In this document: positions 46,334-61,400 of the stretch, one piece after another | How positions within the stretch are numbered: position 1 is the first letter of the stretch | Layout of the letters: each line of letters begins with the position of its first letter | Assembly (NCBI RefSeq): GCF_021130785.1 | Contig: NC_060208.1 | Location: 50,879,501-50,943,500 of the forward strand | From: Homalodisca vitripennis | Lineage: Eukaryota; Arthropoda; Insecta; Hemiptera; Cicadellidae | DNA length: 64,000 bases | Reading direction: 5' to 3' | Position numbers and translations under genes: made by a program | Notes under the pieces: model-generated | Database searches by the model: none | What the model saw: the letters and a program-made list of their open reading frames with translations, nothing else | What the model was told of the DNA's origin: nothing

Positions 46334-49300
46334 AAATATATAACATCCACACATCATATCATGAAAGGTAGGTCTACCGCGTACTCACGATCACGGCTGG
46401 GGCAGATAGTAGACAGGTTGAAGCATGCAGCTGCTACGTCAATACACTTACTGATGCGTTCTTGTCCTTTGGTTTATCAGCTGTTGATAAGAAATAATTT
46501 CCAAGAATAGAGTGAAAAATACAACGCAAACTAACCTGAAGTTTCTTGTTAAAATAATATAGTTTGAGCCTTGAGACATGAAAATAATAAAAATTGACAA
46601 CAAAATAAACAGACTTTAAAATTCTTCTTTACATATAAAACACTAAGTAAAGAATTTACTCAAAAGGTAAATTTGAGTTAATAATAACTCTTAACTGTTA
46701 GTAATAACATTATTATAATAAAAAGAGTATTTGGAGAAGAGAACACTGCAATTCCCACAAAGAGTCTAAGCAATGGACGTGATTAAGAGCTCGAGTTGAG
46801 AAACTAACTCAACTCGCACAAAGAAAAACAGTTCGGGAAGTTCTGTAGTTCTTGAAAACTTGCCGAATTGTGGATCATTGTTTTGAAAAACAATATGTTG
46901 CCAAGTGCAGTTGAAAAAGTCACTTAAAGCATACTTTGAAGAATAATGTGGGGTTTATTTAATATTATTTATAACAAAATAATTACACATAATATTACAC
47001 ATGCAAATAAATGAACATTTTAATCTAAAATAATAATGTGAAAATCACCATAGGATTGGTCACATTTTTATGATACGTATATTTGTGTGTCTAGAGAGAC
47101 TTATTATCGCAATAAGTGGAAACGCTGTTTTTTGGATGGTGACAAGAAATGTGCCCGCCATAACAGTCAGAGAGTTTATTCACCGCATGCGTTTCAATAC
47201 ATAAACTAATCTAATCCAACTTATACATCCATGAAAAATCTTTTGAATACAATTTCAATAAATCATAACTAAAATAGGAACGGATTTGTATTACTTTTTA
47301 CTTTGCAGAATTATCGTAACAGTGTGTTAAAACTATTAACGTAAAGATAAAAAATGTTTAGTCGTTTTCTAAAACAGTGTGTCTAAACAAGAATAAAATA
47401 AAAAATTAGATTTTCAGAATAAAAATAAACGGTTCGTTCAATTTGAAACTTGTTTATGCTCAGTCAAACATATTACAATATTATATACCATATACGTGTT
47501 TATGTAACCCACATCGTTTTTATTAAACCCTCTCATCAATTAATATCTCCGAATAATATAGATAAAATATTATAGTTGGCATACCATTTATATTTTTATA
47601 AGAATTCCTAAACCTTGGGCTGTTTTATGCATGTGTTAATTTCGTTTTCGTGTTTGTATATACTGTATATATATACATATATTAGTACTTTGTTGAAGTA
47701 ATAAATTTTTAATTTAGCGTTTAGCGAATATGTGTTTCTTTTAATTAAGATTTTGTGCAAAGTTTTAAGAATATAGACTCAAAACACAGCAGAACCACAC
47801 TTGTGAAACGTTATTATTTTATTCGCATTAATTTATCGTTTTCCTACGATAAAGACCATTACAATTTGGTGTCGGAGTTCTATTAAATTGAACTTTAAAT
47901 GCAGATTGGTTAATATAATTACTGCATATTGGTTTGTTGCAATGTCAGCTGTACTTCAAGGAGTTATGCGTAAAGTTTGGAGAGTTACATATTCTATATC
48001 TATAACAACTCCACATGACCGAGGTGCACGTACTTATTATTGCAGAGATTTTGAAAAAAAAAAATATGATGACTTGTGATAACAATCAAATTATAAAAAC
48101 CAGCAAACACTAAGATATAATTGTCTGTAATTGTTTGAATGTTGGATTAGAAACAGACGATTCTATTAGTGTATCTAAACTATGGAATAAATGTAACTTA
48201 AATTATAATTTTTAAACAGCGAAATGTTATTTTTAAGAATATTTTACTAAAGCGCTTCATACTAATAACATAATTAGAATGCATGGATCTTTGAAACAAG
48301 TAATGGTTTTGAAATGGTTCCACAACCGATTTCATGTAGCTGTAAACTCACGTAACTCAAGAAACTGACCTTGAGACGACACTTTGTGTGTTTGATACTG
48401 TTATAAAATACATTGTAATTGTATTACCAAATTTATAAGATAAGATCTATAAAACCTACTCTCACAACCTATTCTTGACATCAAAGAACCTATGGCTCGG
48501 GTTAGAGAAATTCTTTTTATAACTATTATTTATTTTACAATGGTATCAACTTTTAGTAGTTTTAACTTGCAATTTACTAATTCTAGTTTAAATAATAACA
48601 TTTGTTATAATTTTTTTGTATTACATTTTGGGCGTATAATACCAACACAAGGAACTTCTTTGTGAAACGGAACTGGTAGGTTTCAATTTATTCATAAATA
48701 AAAATGATATATAAATGCAAATGCAAATAAAATTTCTATAAATAACATTTACATATAAACACAACACAAATTTATTATAATGAGGTTATCTCAACTACTG
48801 TAAACTTTGAAATATATTAAGCATGGTTTAAATAATTAAGAAAGGTTTTTATAATTGGATAATTTGCTTTATTTAATTATATATTGTTTAAAACCTGTGT
48901 TCTTCAAGTGTCTCCTCAGTAGGTACATATATAAAAACTTGTAATTATATCTTGTAACAAAATATTAATTTAATTAAAAAAACTAACACGTTTTAATTAG
49001 TATTCTTAATTTGTATTGAATAAATGAATACCGCGCTTTTTATGTTTTACTGGAAGATAAAAACTGATCTGAAACATTATATAATATTATAATCTATTTA
49101 AAGATGAGACCTAAAGAACTTCTTCATATATCTGATTGAACTGTACGCTGTCATAAAGAAAAACTAGAAAATATCAATTGCTAAAGAATCATGTTTAAAA
49201 CTAAATCAAGAATACAGAACCAAACATAATGTCTCACCGTAAGTGACCGATTTGTCTTTGTCACTGTCGGTTCTTCTTGTCAGCTGCAAGCCACGTAATT

Positions 49301-50667
49301 GTCTACCAACTGTAACACAGAGTAATATTACTATAAGACACTTTTTAATTTTTTCTGGAGTGAGCAATTTCACATAATATCTGGAATCCCGTAGCTGTTA
49401 AAATGCTTACATGAATAATCGATATGCAATAATGTGTTTTATTATCCCTTTAACTTTTAACTACCATATAAATACAAACTAGGCGTATGTTAAATTTAGT
49501 TGGCTGGAGGACTGTTTGGATCTTATAATTGAAATATTCATTCCGGCTCAGACGAAAGAAAAGTAGATTTCACACGTATCTGTCGACTCTAAATCTCTCA
49601 CTGAAAACCCATTGTTAGTTTAATGTTTAATTTACACACTATTGATAAGTTAATAGCTTACAATGTCGACATCTCAAAATAAGCGTACAATTTTGAAACG
49701 TTTAGAAAATATATAATCATGAAACGTTAAAAAACTAATATTGTTTGTAAAACGTGGACTTGATTTATTTAATATTAATTTTAAATAATTTTGTATGTAA
49801 GCATATTCCCTTATAACGGTTCAATTGAATGTTACTATAACTAAAGGTATTTCATTTTAAGAGTTAACGAAAAATAATTAAGAGTAAATGTTGCTGAAGA
49901 CTGCTTGTGAGTTTTTAAAAAAGTGAAAATTTTGATTACTGTTATGAAACACCAAAGATAAAAGTTTTAACCGAATGCAAATAACAGCCATTTTGAAACG
50001 ACTCATTGGTTATACAAGCTAACAAACTTAACCAATCCGTAATAAATACAGTATCTGAACCAAATTTAGTCTGATTTAACTAAGAATTATAGTAGTTATC
50101 GTGTTCACAGTTATTTCCGTAATGTTCTATACCACTTAAAATGCTGTACGCCAACTTCCGGAATATGTGTCTTGATATAAAAAATACGTCGGAGCTAACT
50201 AATTGTAAAATACCTGATAATTACAAAAACAACTGTTTTGGAATTATAATGGATAGTTACTTATCTATAACTATTCTTTTCTACAAACTTAGCTCCCATC
50301 AAAAACCATTTCAGGAGATATAAACAAAATTACAAAGGTGAAAGCTGTTTATAATTGCCAAGAACATTTTAAAACTGTTTTTTTGTCTATATAGGCTACA
50401 TATATTGCCTCGATATCAAGTTTAGTCTGAATCTATCTAGATCTACAGTTGGTATCGTGGTCTCAATTATTTACGTAATGTTATGTACTAATTCTGACTT
50501 AGACCACCTGTTAACAGGAAATCTGACGAGATATGAAAAATACATTAGCACAAACATTATTATAATTGTGTTATATATAACAGTGTAGTATGTAACAAAC
50601 ACAAACATTATTACACATTACACACACACAAATTACTATAATTGTGTTGTATGGGTATAGTGTGCAT

Positions 50668-50668
<1 letters not shown>
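46331..50668. other. AT-rich intergenic DNA, no gene recognised
   Basis: A second LTR-end/primer-binding-site-like junction lies at 47855-47880. Otherwise nothing recognisable. Confidence 0.45.

Positions 50669-50722
<54 letters not shown>
50669..50722. repeat. (GT)27 microsatellite
   Basis: An uninterrupted GT run of 54 bp. Confidence 0.95.
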
Positions 50723-50725
<3 letters not shown>

Positions 50726-53700
50726 ATTTATAGTATATATTATGCTATAAAGGACTGGTAAATTCTAAAAAAACCTTTTTAGTAATGAGCTACAATGCGT
50801 AATAACTTATATAAAACCATTCCAAATTTCGAATTGCCACCATGTTGAAACCTTATACAAGTTGACTGCCCAGCTAAAATGTATTTTATTTGTTATTTCA
50901 ACTAGGCATAAATAAATGATAGGTTACAACTTATTTATCTTTAGGTTGAAGAAATGGAACATTTCATAAGGTTACATTTTTAATTCCACATTGCAATTTA
51001 AATTTATATTATTGGAAATTACCGTTAGGTACTTGTATAAATAAACAACATATTCATAATCTTGGTAAATGACTATAAAATTTCAAAATTAAAATTCATA
51101 AAGCGTTAATATACTACGTAAAAACGAAAAACTACATCACTATTTATGGTATAATGTGTAAATAACTACTCTTATGTGATATAACTTATTATTAGATTAG
51201 ATTAGATTTATAGATGGTATACAGGATTTCTAGTTCCCAACGAGCAAAACTAAGCTTATTTATTATTGAGTTGAATGTTCATCCTACAAAAGGAATATAG
51301 CCTGTTAGAACTTACACAAGGAAATCGAATTAAATATGAACATCAACAGTGGTTTACCACTTTAACACATTGGTATTTACACATTTTAATGTGTAAATGA
51401 CATGATGATCTTATATTTCTATACGGCCAGTAATGAATAACATATTTTTCAGTTCTACTAAATTGATATACACTAGAGACAAGACAAAGTGGATATATGG
51501 ATGATATTTCTAAATATAAATTAAGGAACCTTATGTTTAATAACAACAATAATTATGATAATAACAATTATAGTTCGTCTACAGCCTAATGTTGTTTTCC
51601 CAGGATGGTTCACTTTCTACTGTTTATAGCCATAGTTGAAACCACACTGGGTACAGCAATAACCAATATCACTATCATCTGGGCGATCCTATGGATCCCC
51701 ATGAGCGGCACTTCACTAACCGGAAATGTTGGGGAGCAATGTTAGATTGATATGTTTAGTTTACTGCAGGAGATGTGGCTCTTAAGTGTTAAGGGGTGTT
51801 GCTAGCCTAGACATAAGGGTGTACAATTAGTAAAATATCCTCTAAATTCATGGAAAACTTATGTTTAATATGCTACAGGGGCTAATTTGAGTATCATAAC
51901 AAGGGAATAAATTAATAATATCTTATAATCTTACAAAACACACATTCAAAAATTACCCAAAGTCCAAGCCTCCTTGAACACTTTAATATTTTTGAAAAAT
52001 AAACTCTTCTGTTATTATTTCTTAATAACAAAGAATACTAAGAGTTATGGCTTTGAATGTGCACAGAATTGTTGATGAAATTATTATTATATCATGTAAG
52101 GAATAGAATAACAATTTTCAAACTATATATTATTTTTTGTACGTAGTATTGTACTATATTATTATGCAATTATATGAAAAATTCTAAACAATAATATCTA
52201 TTTGCAAAATTGCAAAGATAACAAATGTGATAAATATTACTTCATAGTAATATCACACAAGTTTGGTAAACTTTTATTGCCTTTACTGGTTTCCGAGTCA
52301 GTATTTATATTTACAACTTCTAAAATGGTTTTAAAATAAATAGATCAAAGATACTTTTTTCTAATCTTGGATTCAATTTCAACGACATTGGAATGCAGCG
52401 AAGCAAGTGGAGAACGATTTGTCTCTTGGGGAATTTTAATGTTGCCCGATGTAACATTCCAGAGTGTCTTCCAATATTTTATACGTACCAATCTCCTTGG
52501 CTCCATCGTTCTATTTCACCCTTGACTGAACCATACCGTACCACCAACTTTTATAGTATTCATTCCTTAAATGAAAAATATAACAGTGAAAATACTTAAC
52601 GACACCACAAATATAAAGCCGTAGAGTTTACTAGTTAAAGTTTAAAAAATTTCAAATACAGGATATTAATTCCTTTTTATACTTTATTTTTCAATAAATG
52701 TGTATGTATTAAAGATTTATTCCTACTAGTAAGTAATTATAGTATACGGAGCAAAGCGGAACCGTACTCAAGATTCGGATTATTTTAATCGCTTATTTTT
52801 ATGTAATTAAAATTATTTAAAAGAGTCATCCTCGTTCGAGAAAACGATTGGTTAGATGAAAAAAGCAAATTGTCATGATAGATCAAACTAACTCGATGGA
52901 AAATTCACTTTTCTCCCCGTTGGAAAAGTGAGTCCCCAATACGTTACTCATTATAAATTATTGTATCAGTATATGAAAAAAAACTTTCTTATCACATAAA
53001 TGATTGTTTCTATATTGCTGTGTCCAATAGATTTAATTCCTTTTTGCGCATTCTACTAAATTTTAAAGTATTGTACGTGTTTCTCTATTCGTTGTATCTA
53101 TCTCAGAGCCAGACCATCTTAACTTCAAAATAGTAAAATTTTAATAGATCACTGAGAATCTGTATAGCACATTGCCTAGAGTATATTATTAAATAACGAT
53201 AATAGATGAATATAAATCCAGTAAGCAGATGTTTTATAAAATAACATTAGCAAGTGAACGGGCATTAATATTAAAACTTACAGAACATATAATTAAAAAT
53301 TTAACATAACTACAGAACTACAAATTGCTTTTACAAATTAATATCGAGAAGAAAATATTATTGCCAAGTCAGTGGAAGAAAATATAAAACAAAAAACTAG
53401 ATTATATTCGATTAAAAAATTAGACGACAAGGGCAGAGGTCAGAAGAGAAGGAAATAGACAAACAACAATCAAAGTAACGATCAACGATCAGAAGGCTGA
53501 GTGATAAAGTGCGATTTCGGACACACGAATCACCAAACCGGAGCGGCAGGAAAAGTTTGTCTCTTAAGGACTTAGTAAGGCAATGTCAATTTTTATAATT
53601 CAAGATTGATATCACTAATTTATGTTCGCACATTTATTGATTAAAACTATAGAACATTTTAACCATCTAGAGTAGTTAGCCCATGCATTCTATTAGAAAG

Positions 53701-56700
53701 TAGAAGTACTGAATAAAAATTCTAAAATAATCAATTGAAATATCTCATCGAAACCTAAAAGTAATAATAATTTGAAGTAAAAATAATAAAACAAGTTAGG
53801 TATGAACCGAAATTTCAACCCAATGCCTGAAAAAGTAATAGAACATAAACTCTGTCTTATCACTTCTATATATAATATTTTATATCCAGTTTTTCTTTTC
53901 AGTTAATCTTAACACATACAGATCCGAAGAATGTAGTTACACAATTTATTATTCTCAATTTTAATAAAGTCTCTACTTATGTAAATGAATTACTAATACT
54001 CAATATAGGTCAGGTTTGCTGAGAGTTACATGATTTTTAAAAGTCTTTATCTTCACATAACGTAGCTGTCAGAAGGGTTGATTTAACGTGAATATTGAAT
54101 TTAGCTCCAATTCACCATCCTCTTAGTGCGGCGTGGCGTCTGGAATCTGACGCTGTCACAGGCTTGACTGGTGGATACTGGAGTCATGTTCGTGTGAGAT
54201 AATAAAAAAAAAACTATTATACGATATTTTAAAATGTTTTTGTCTGCGATGTAGAAACGATGTAAAGAGTTAAAAGCTCAGTGTCAGGTAGAGGTAAAAA
54301 ATGTACATTGATTATAAAAAATTGGCTTCGTAAGCATCATATATTTGTATTGCAATAATTAATAGACACTATAGAACAACCATGGGTTTTTATATGCTAG
54401 AGAACGTTCCTAAAATTAGTTGTTTCAAATACAAGAGGTGCAGGTCTGATAGACCGACATATTATATAGAACATATTATATTGTAGTTTGTCCTATAAGC
54501 ACTGAATATGAATTAACCAATAACTTTTGGTAACATGGTAACAAGGTGCATTTTGGTACCAGGAATTCTTATGGATGCGTCTAAATACCATGTGGCATCT
54601 ATGATATGTATTTAAGAAGCTACTTTGAAGAAGCGTTTGATCTTAGTGGGAGCAGTTTGCCATTTATGCTTGCTGACAGTAAATAATTGTAAGATTTCCC
54701 CATGGTTAGTGTATTCATACATAAAACAAATCCTACGTGGAAATATAAATTTCAACGTCGGGAAGTGTAAACAATTTGGATTTCAGTTCATAAGAACTAC
54801 GATGGTACGAGATTGTGGTAACTAAAACTCGAACACAGTACATTTAACTGCAGTTAAGGTATTTTTTTGTAATATATAAATTTTCGTCTTCATTATGTTT
54901 TTGCAGATTTCTTACCAAGAGAATTAGGTAGGTAAATATACAGAAAGATACAGCATGAAATTCCTTATTAGTGGTTGACATTAAAGTAATCAAGCTTACT
55001 TAAATAAAGGATGAATTTCAAAGGTTGTAACTTTAGGGTGAAACAACTCCACTGAAATAACGTATTTCTTCAGACGTGTAACTGAAAACTAAACTTCATA
55101 AGGTGGTCTCATTGTTCGTTAATCCAGTTATTAGTCAACTTCAACCACAGCTCTAAAGTTATGCTATTGCTTCTGTTATCTTTGTGAACTTAGATCGATT
55201 ACAACTATTAATCTATTTACGTAAATCTGATTTAGTATTTAATTAAGCCTGATTGTAAAGTTCATTGAAAAGTGAAAAGGTTTTGAGATCTTTGCCAACA
55301 TAAAAATGGCAGACATTAGAAACTTACATGATTTTTTGACAAAGGATGACGACAGGCATTTGTAAGAACAGTAATTTTGACAGCTAAGTTCGTGTAATTG
55401 ACTGTTTGTTAGTAGGCGTTTTGCATGCTTACAGAAGCTATTAAGGCGAATTAAAGCATGTAAAAGTGTAACGGATATACATCAGGAGGGTGAAAGGCTC
55501 CATCCTTATTATGGGACGAATAAGTTTAATACCTTCACTAAACAAATTTCATTTATAAAATTAAAAAATAATATGGAAGGTATACGTAACTTCCAAAATT
55601 TTTAGTGTACTTTCCAAATAACAAGGGAAGAAAATGTAGGTTTTTATCGTGAGTTATGATGCAAGCAAAATATATTTGATAATTGTAGTATGTATTTACT
55701 TTTTGTTTAAAGAATTATGTAAACCAATTTATTGTAAAAAACAATTGCACGTTGGCGTTAAACCACTCAAGAACGTGTGCATGTACAGTGAGTCTGAACG
55801 AGAGAAATGTGTATTTAATATTTCTGACTTTTCATTCAGGCCCCAACTAAACATTTCCGATACGTTTTCATTGTTACTTGTATATTGCTATTTTCTCACC
55901 AAATATTTTCCACTTCCTATAATTACGGGGTTGCATGAAATGAAAAAGTCTCGATTGCTAAATGAATAGATGATAAAAAATATCAGCTTATTGCTTCCCT
56001 TTAACATCCTAACCACAAAAAAAACCCAAACATAAATTTGAAAGCGCAGCTTACTTCGATATTTCTATGTCGTTTATTAAAACCATTTTAATAAAATACT
56101 GAAGATTATCATTTAGTTTAAACATGTTTTTAGCTTATCAGGACTCTTTAATCCTTACTCACAAAATTTTACACTGAACATTTACAAAAATAATTTTTAA
56201 TTACTGTTTCTTTTATATTTAACTAATAAATCTAATCTTCGTAATTTAAAAATATTGGTAAAGGTATAACGAACTCGTAGAAAGTTCAAATCAAGAAAAA
56301 TGTATACCTATAATATTTTCTTTCTTCTTCTATATGTATACTAAATTATTTCCAAACTCAAATTTTCACAAACATAAAATCTTCCAAACTTAATTCTCCC
56401 ACATGTCTCTCAAGAAGTGCATTAGATTGATTGAATTTCAGCAGACCCCTTTCCATTTGAATGAGACTTATTCCGCTTTCATCCCATAGCTTGAGATTGA
56501 ATAGTTGGCCAATTTAAATTTCTATTGGAGAAGGCATGATTGAAATTCTCACCGTATATTCCATTCACACGTAAGTACGAAAATAATTTAATAATCTATT
56601 AAACTAGTGAAGTGACATGAAATACAGTACATTTATTTATGTTATAAGCTATCATACTATCAGTTAAGACACCGTATTGCTGATTATGAACGATAAAGTG

Positions 56701-59700
56701 TAACGGTGTATAATAGGTTACAGCCTTAAAACTAGATAACATTATATCTCTTGAGCTGATATTTGATGGTAACCAACAATAATAGATTTACGTTGAATCT
56801 GAGCCATGGAGGTTTCGGTTCCGCTTGTATTGACAGGCTAAACAAATACCAGGTTTAAAATAGCATGTTTAATTCTACCAAAGAGACTTACATCCCCTTT
56901 ATAGTGCATCATACCATTTAAGAGGAAACTCAGTTGGTATAACCCAAGAAACTTCTAGACTTATGTACCATATGCTAAGAGCTTCTAAAAGCCAGAAATA
57001 CATTGAGAAATGTTATACTTACCTGTAGACGCTTTTACACAAACAAGTATCTTACACAGCCTGACTGTTCTTAAAGGCTAGAATCACATTCGTTCTTGCG
57101 ACCAATATATAGACACTTCCAAACCTCAAAGTTTGCATAAACTGAATTGCCATAGATGTGGAGCTAGAAAGCCAAAATGTGATTAAGTGAGGAAGATCAT
57201 TTAAGGGTTAGGTACCGACTTATATTTGGAGTCAAATATCAAAACTAGGACATACAATTAATGACCAACACATGGGAGATTCTTTATCTGTCGTGAATAT
57301 ATTAATATACAAATGTAGTTTATTTAAAATGCGTCATAACTTATTTATTTTTTATTGTAAAATATTTTGACTGTGGAACCCTTTTAGTATTCGTTTTAGT
57401 ACTTAAATATTGAATAAGCCAAACGGAAATTTTGGTAGGAACAATTAACACACAGTCTAAGTGCGGTTTAATGTTTAATTTTATGGAATTTATAATGTAT
57501 ACACATATGTAGTACTTCGTTTAAGTAACCTGTTGATGAATTCATTGAATTCGAAATGTGAATTTTACAAAATAAAATCTTTCTAAAAGTGTTAAAAAAG
57601 TGCATTATTGTGTATTTGTATTTACTTATTATATATCGAGAGACTTTTAACATACATCTCTTTTATTAAAAAAAGTTTCCATTTATGATTGAAATCGCTC
57701 AGAGTACACTACTTGCTGATTTAGTTTTAATTTTGTTGTACAATTTAATTACTTAAGGGATCATATTTGGCTAACTTCAACGAAAAGTGTTTTGTATGTT
57801 TAAATATGTATTAACTGCATGATGTTAAAGTTTTATGCAGCATAAATTCTCATCTCAAAATATGTACTCATTAAATTATTTAACTAGCGCGTATTACTGA
57901 ACCATTTATATATTGTTCTTTCTCATTATTATTTACTTTTGTTAATACCGTAATGCATGTAATACTATACAACAATACAATCGTTCATGTAATAGCGTTA
58001 GTATTGCAGCCTTGTGTTATTCACATGTACAAACATACATTGAATTTACAAATCACGTTATTGTACGCCACAAATGTACCTTTATAAGTATAAGTTGAAT
58101 CCGAATTAATTTAATATTCATATTTAGTGTTGGAATTATCCTAATCTTAAACAGTGCAGTTTCTAATTAAGCTAAATAGTCAGTTACTACTTTGGTACAG
58201 ACAAATAATGCATAATATTTCAGTTTTATGACGATATAAATAACAGTAGTTCGCTAACAACATCCTCCAAGTATACAACACTAAGCAAACTTGCTATGCC
58301 TAAGTCTGCGAGTTGTTCTTTTCAATAATAGATTTTTTAAAGAAATTTTCATTATTTACATCTATAAGGTATATTATATTGTTCTGTATTAAAAGGTAAA
58401 TGGATAAGGAAGATTTTTACGAAAGATGTGTATTGACAGTAAATTTCTAGGTAATTTCTTTAAACACTTTAATACCAAGTTTTTTTCGCTATGAAATGTG
58501 TTAACGGATTAATAAAGGTTTTTTGATTACAGTACCAAACTTCAAATACATGAATCGAGTTTAAAATGTAGTTTAACTACTGATTAATAATCAACAATTA
58601 GTAGTAATAGCATTCGTAAAGCTGTTGAAATTACAACGTCTTATTATTAAGCCTCTTCTTAATAATTATTTTGAAGACCTGCTCTGAAGCTCGATTTTTA
58701 CATATCATGTGTTGTTTTCACTCGTATAAAAATTTAATAATGCAACAAATAAAAATGAATCTCTAAATATGTTGCTAAGCGCTTATCTCGAGAACGGATG
58801 CAAAAATTTGGTTCATTATTTTTTTAATATTCGTAGATACCCGAGGAAATTTTATTTAAAAAAGTTTAAAAATGTTTGTGATTATGTTCCATAATTTAAA
58901 TGTAACTGCCTATTAACTTCTGTTAACACTTTAAGATCGTAAAGGAGGCTGAAATATTTATTTGGATTTAAATTTGAGAACAGTGCTTGAAAATTAGTAA
59001 TGCAGATAGAAAAGGGAAATTTAATATCAAATGTTTACTCCAAATTGTGACAGTCAAAACATTCAGACGCAGTAAAACATATAATTCATCGTACCATTAT
59101 TTAAAATATAGAGTACAAAACCTCAACTACTATTATAAAAGTAACTTTGATAAACAGACCTGTGAACGTATACAAATAATGTAGTATTCGAAACTGGTGG
59201 ACAAGTCTGACATTTTCAAAATGGACCTATCTTAAAATGCAAACAGCGACTTAAAATTCAAACAAAAACGTAAATAAAAATAAAGGAAAAAAGAACAACG
59301 CCGCCAATTTATACAATGAACCGAATATTAATTATTTTTACGACGTTGATACCAAATACTAATAATTTTAAATTATAATTAATATTTTACACATGGTTTC
59401 ACAGAAAAGGTATTAATTTTCTTCCTTCTATTCTGTTTGAAACGTTTATAATATTTACCGTCATTACTCACACGTTGGCGCCAAAGTAAGGTGATACTGC
59501 ACTACATTTTACCCACAGACCACGTACTATCACAGTGTATCAAGGTGATAGATGAATAGTCTACCTGGGTAGCATGACGTGGGAGTACTATATGTGGTGT
59601 GAAGTAACATATATATTATTGCTGAAAATATATTATATTCAAAAAATATTGCACTTGTTAAGAAACCTATTTACACATTCAACGCAAAAAAATAATTTAA

Positions 59701-60011
59701 AATAATAAAACTGAAATCTACATCTTTTTTGTAAAACATTTTTTTTATTTTTACTATTCATTATTTATTAATTATTTCCAGATGACTTATGAAATCAAGA
59801 ATAGCTTAGTAACCGCATTATTTGTATTCAGTACAAGGTACATTTAACAAATTTAGTCTTAATCTACTGCTTATATTAACTTTAAATAACATACATTATG
59901 TTTTTAAAACCAAACTACATTACATTTTACAGCTGAATGTTTCGTATTCCAAAATGTATCAACCGAATAAAATTCCCGGCTTGAAATCCATTCTCACTGA
60001 AGAGTAATAGA
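50723..60011. other. Long AT-rich intergenic stretch, no gene recognised
   Basis: It includes the repeat arm at 54079 and a slightly GC-richer patch at 53400-53570. The longest open frame (55649-55969, plus, 106 codons) matches no family I know, and its bias to A/T-rich codons fits chance. Confidence 0.45.
54079..54130 (-). repeat. Dispersed repeat arm, inverted relative to 35302
   Basis: The reverse complement reads 'gcactaagaggatggtgaat' and continues in step with 35302-35354. The next ~60 bp ('gcggcgtggcgtctggaatc' onward) are GC-richer and may belong to the same element. Confidence 0.55.
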
Positions 60012-60123
60012 CTGTTTACAGAGATTTTGTATGTAAGTTCTAACAAGTATCTAAACAATGTTAAATAATAAAGTATTAAACAATTGAAAGTGTCATGAAA
60101 TTAGTAGGCATATAACATACGAG
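60012..60123. repeat. Tandem duplication, unit 1
   Basis: 112 bp starting 'ctgtttacagagattttgta' recur at 60188-60300 with only a few differences, giving a 176-bp period. Unit 1 is followed by 'ggctgctatttatatttgtg', which is missing after unit 2. Confidence 0.9.
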
Positions 60124-60187
60124 GGCTGCTATTTATATTTGTGGCCTAAGAATGAAAACACACGTTTATAATATTTATAATATTAGG

Positions 60188-60300
60188 CTGTTTACAGAGA
60201 TTTTGTATGTAAGTTCTAACAAGTATCTAAACAATGTTAAATAATAAAGTATTAAACAATTGAAACGTGTTATGAAATTAGTAGGCATATAACATACGAG
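60188..60300. repeat. Tandem duplication, unit 2
   Basis: The second copy of 60012-60123, diverging after 'aacatacgag'. Confidence 0.9.
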
Positions 60301-61135
60301 TATATAGTAGAACATATAATACATAATAACTTACACTATATGATCAGCTGTTGCAAGGAAACAAAAATTGTATTCTCATCCTGCACAGACCGAAGAAGTG
60401 TAAATAAACTGCACAGGAACTTCCACTGTGAGAAAGTGGCAGTGCTAATATGTTTTAAGCAGTCAGTTATCTTTTACAGTTAAGAGACGGATGGGCGCTC
60501 TTCATCAGACTGGACAACCTTTAGAAAGAATGTTTAATGAGGAAACTGTAAGCTAAATCAATAGCCTAGTAGAAACCTCCTTGGTAAAGGTAATTAAATA
60601 TTGTCACGAACTGTAGCTTTGCTAATATATTCAAATTAGGGAATCGAAACCCCCACAATCATAAAGCACTTTCTATATTACCAAAAATATGACCTTTTTT
60701 AATTCAAAATCAAATTAATTAAAATGCTGGATACTTTAATCAGACGGTTGTTTTCAATAATATCTGGAAAAATCCAAGTATATGAGCTGATATATTCTAC
60801 CAGCAATGTAAACTCAAGACACGTCGGGTGGGTCAGCGTCTTACTCCGAAATACTATGGCAGTTATTGTCCTGCTTTCTGGATAATGGTTGCAGTTGTAC
60901 TTTACTTAGTCACTGAGATTTTATTAGGTACTTTCTTTTTGATGTTTCAAATACTTTTACTTAGCATTCTTCAGTATGTATACTGCTTGTACCTGTAAAT
61001 CTGTCCTCGTCGTTAAATTCCTTTAGGACAGATTTTTTAACTGAAAATTATGTTATAAGATAAAAAAGTACAATCGCTTAATCAACTCCACTAGTAAAAT
61101 TACTTGATCTGCTTAATATTTGATACATTCAATAC
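60301..61135. other. AT-rich intergenic DNA, nothing recognised
   Basis: No supported feature was seen. Confidence 0.5.
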
Positions 61136-61400
61136 ATGTCGACCAGATGCATACAGACGTTAGGTGTATCTGCAGGAGCAACGACAGCCGCAGAGACACT
61201 CAGGCAGATGGTTGGTGAAGGTGTGCGAAGACGCTCGTGCATTTGCAATTTGGCCGAGGATAAGAACCGGGAAGCCAGCCTCGGCTGCAGACCAAAGTCA
61301 AACTGTTGGGCATCGAAGTCTCCTCGCAGCCAAAGTGATCGTGCTAGAAAGTAATCACGTCCACATGTGGTTGAGGTTTATCCTGTGTTAGGTGAATATA
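61136..61400. other. GC-richer patch of unknown nature
   Basis: About 265 bp with two overlapping plus-strand frames (61136-61354 and 61164-61391) and clearly higher GC than the surroundings. Neither frame resembles a family I know, and no splice sites stand out. A second patch at 61720-61900 is similar in character. They could be exon remnants or transposable-element fragments. Confidence 0.3.

Noticed and set aside
46128..46343. Plus-strand frame ending in THTHTH
   Set aside because: The end comes from the (AC)16 microsatellite and the rest has no family resemblance.
55649..55969. 106-codon plus-strand frame, the longest in the single-copy half
   Set aside because: No recognisable domain, A/T-rich codons only and no splice context. 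It is compatible with chance.
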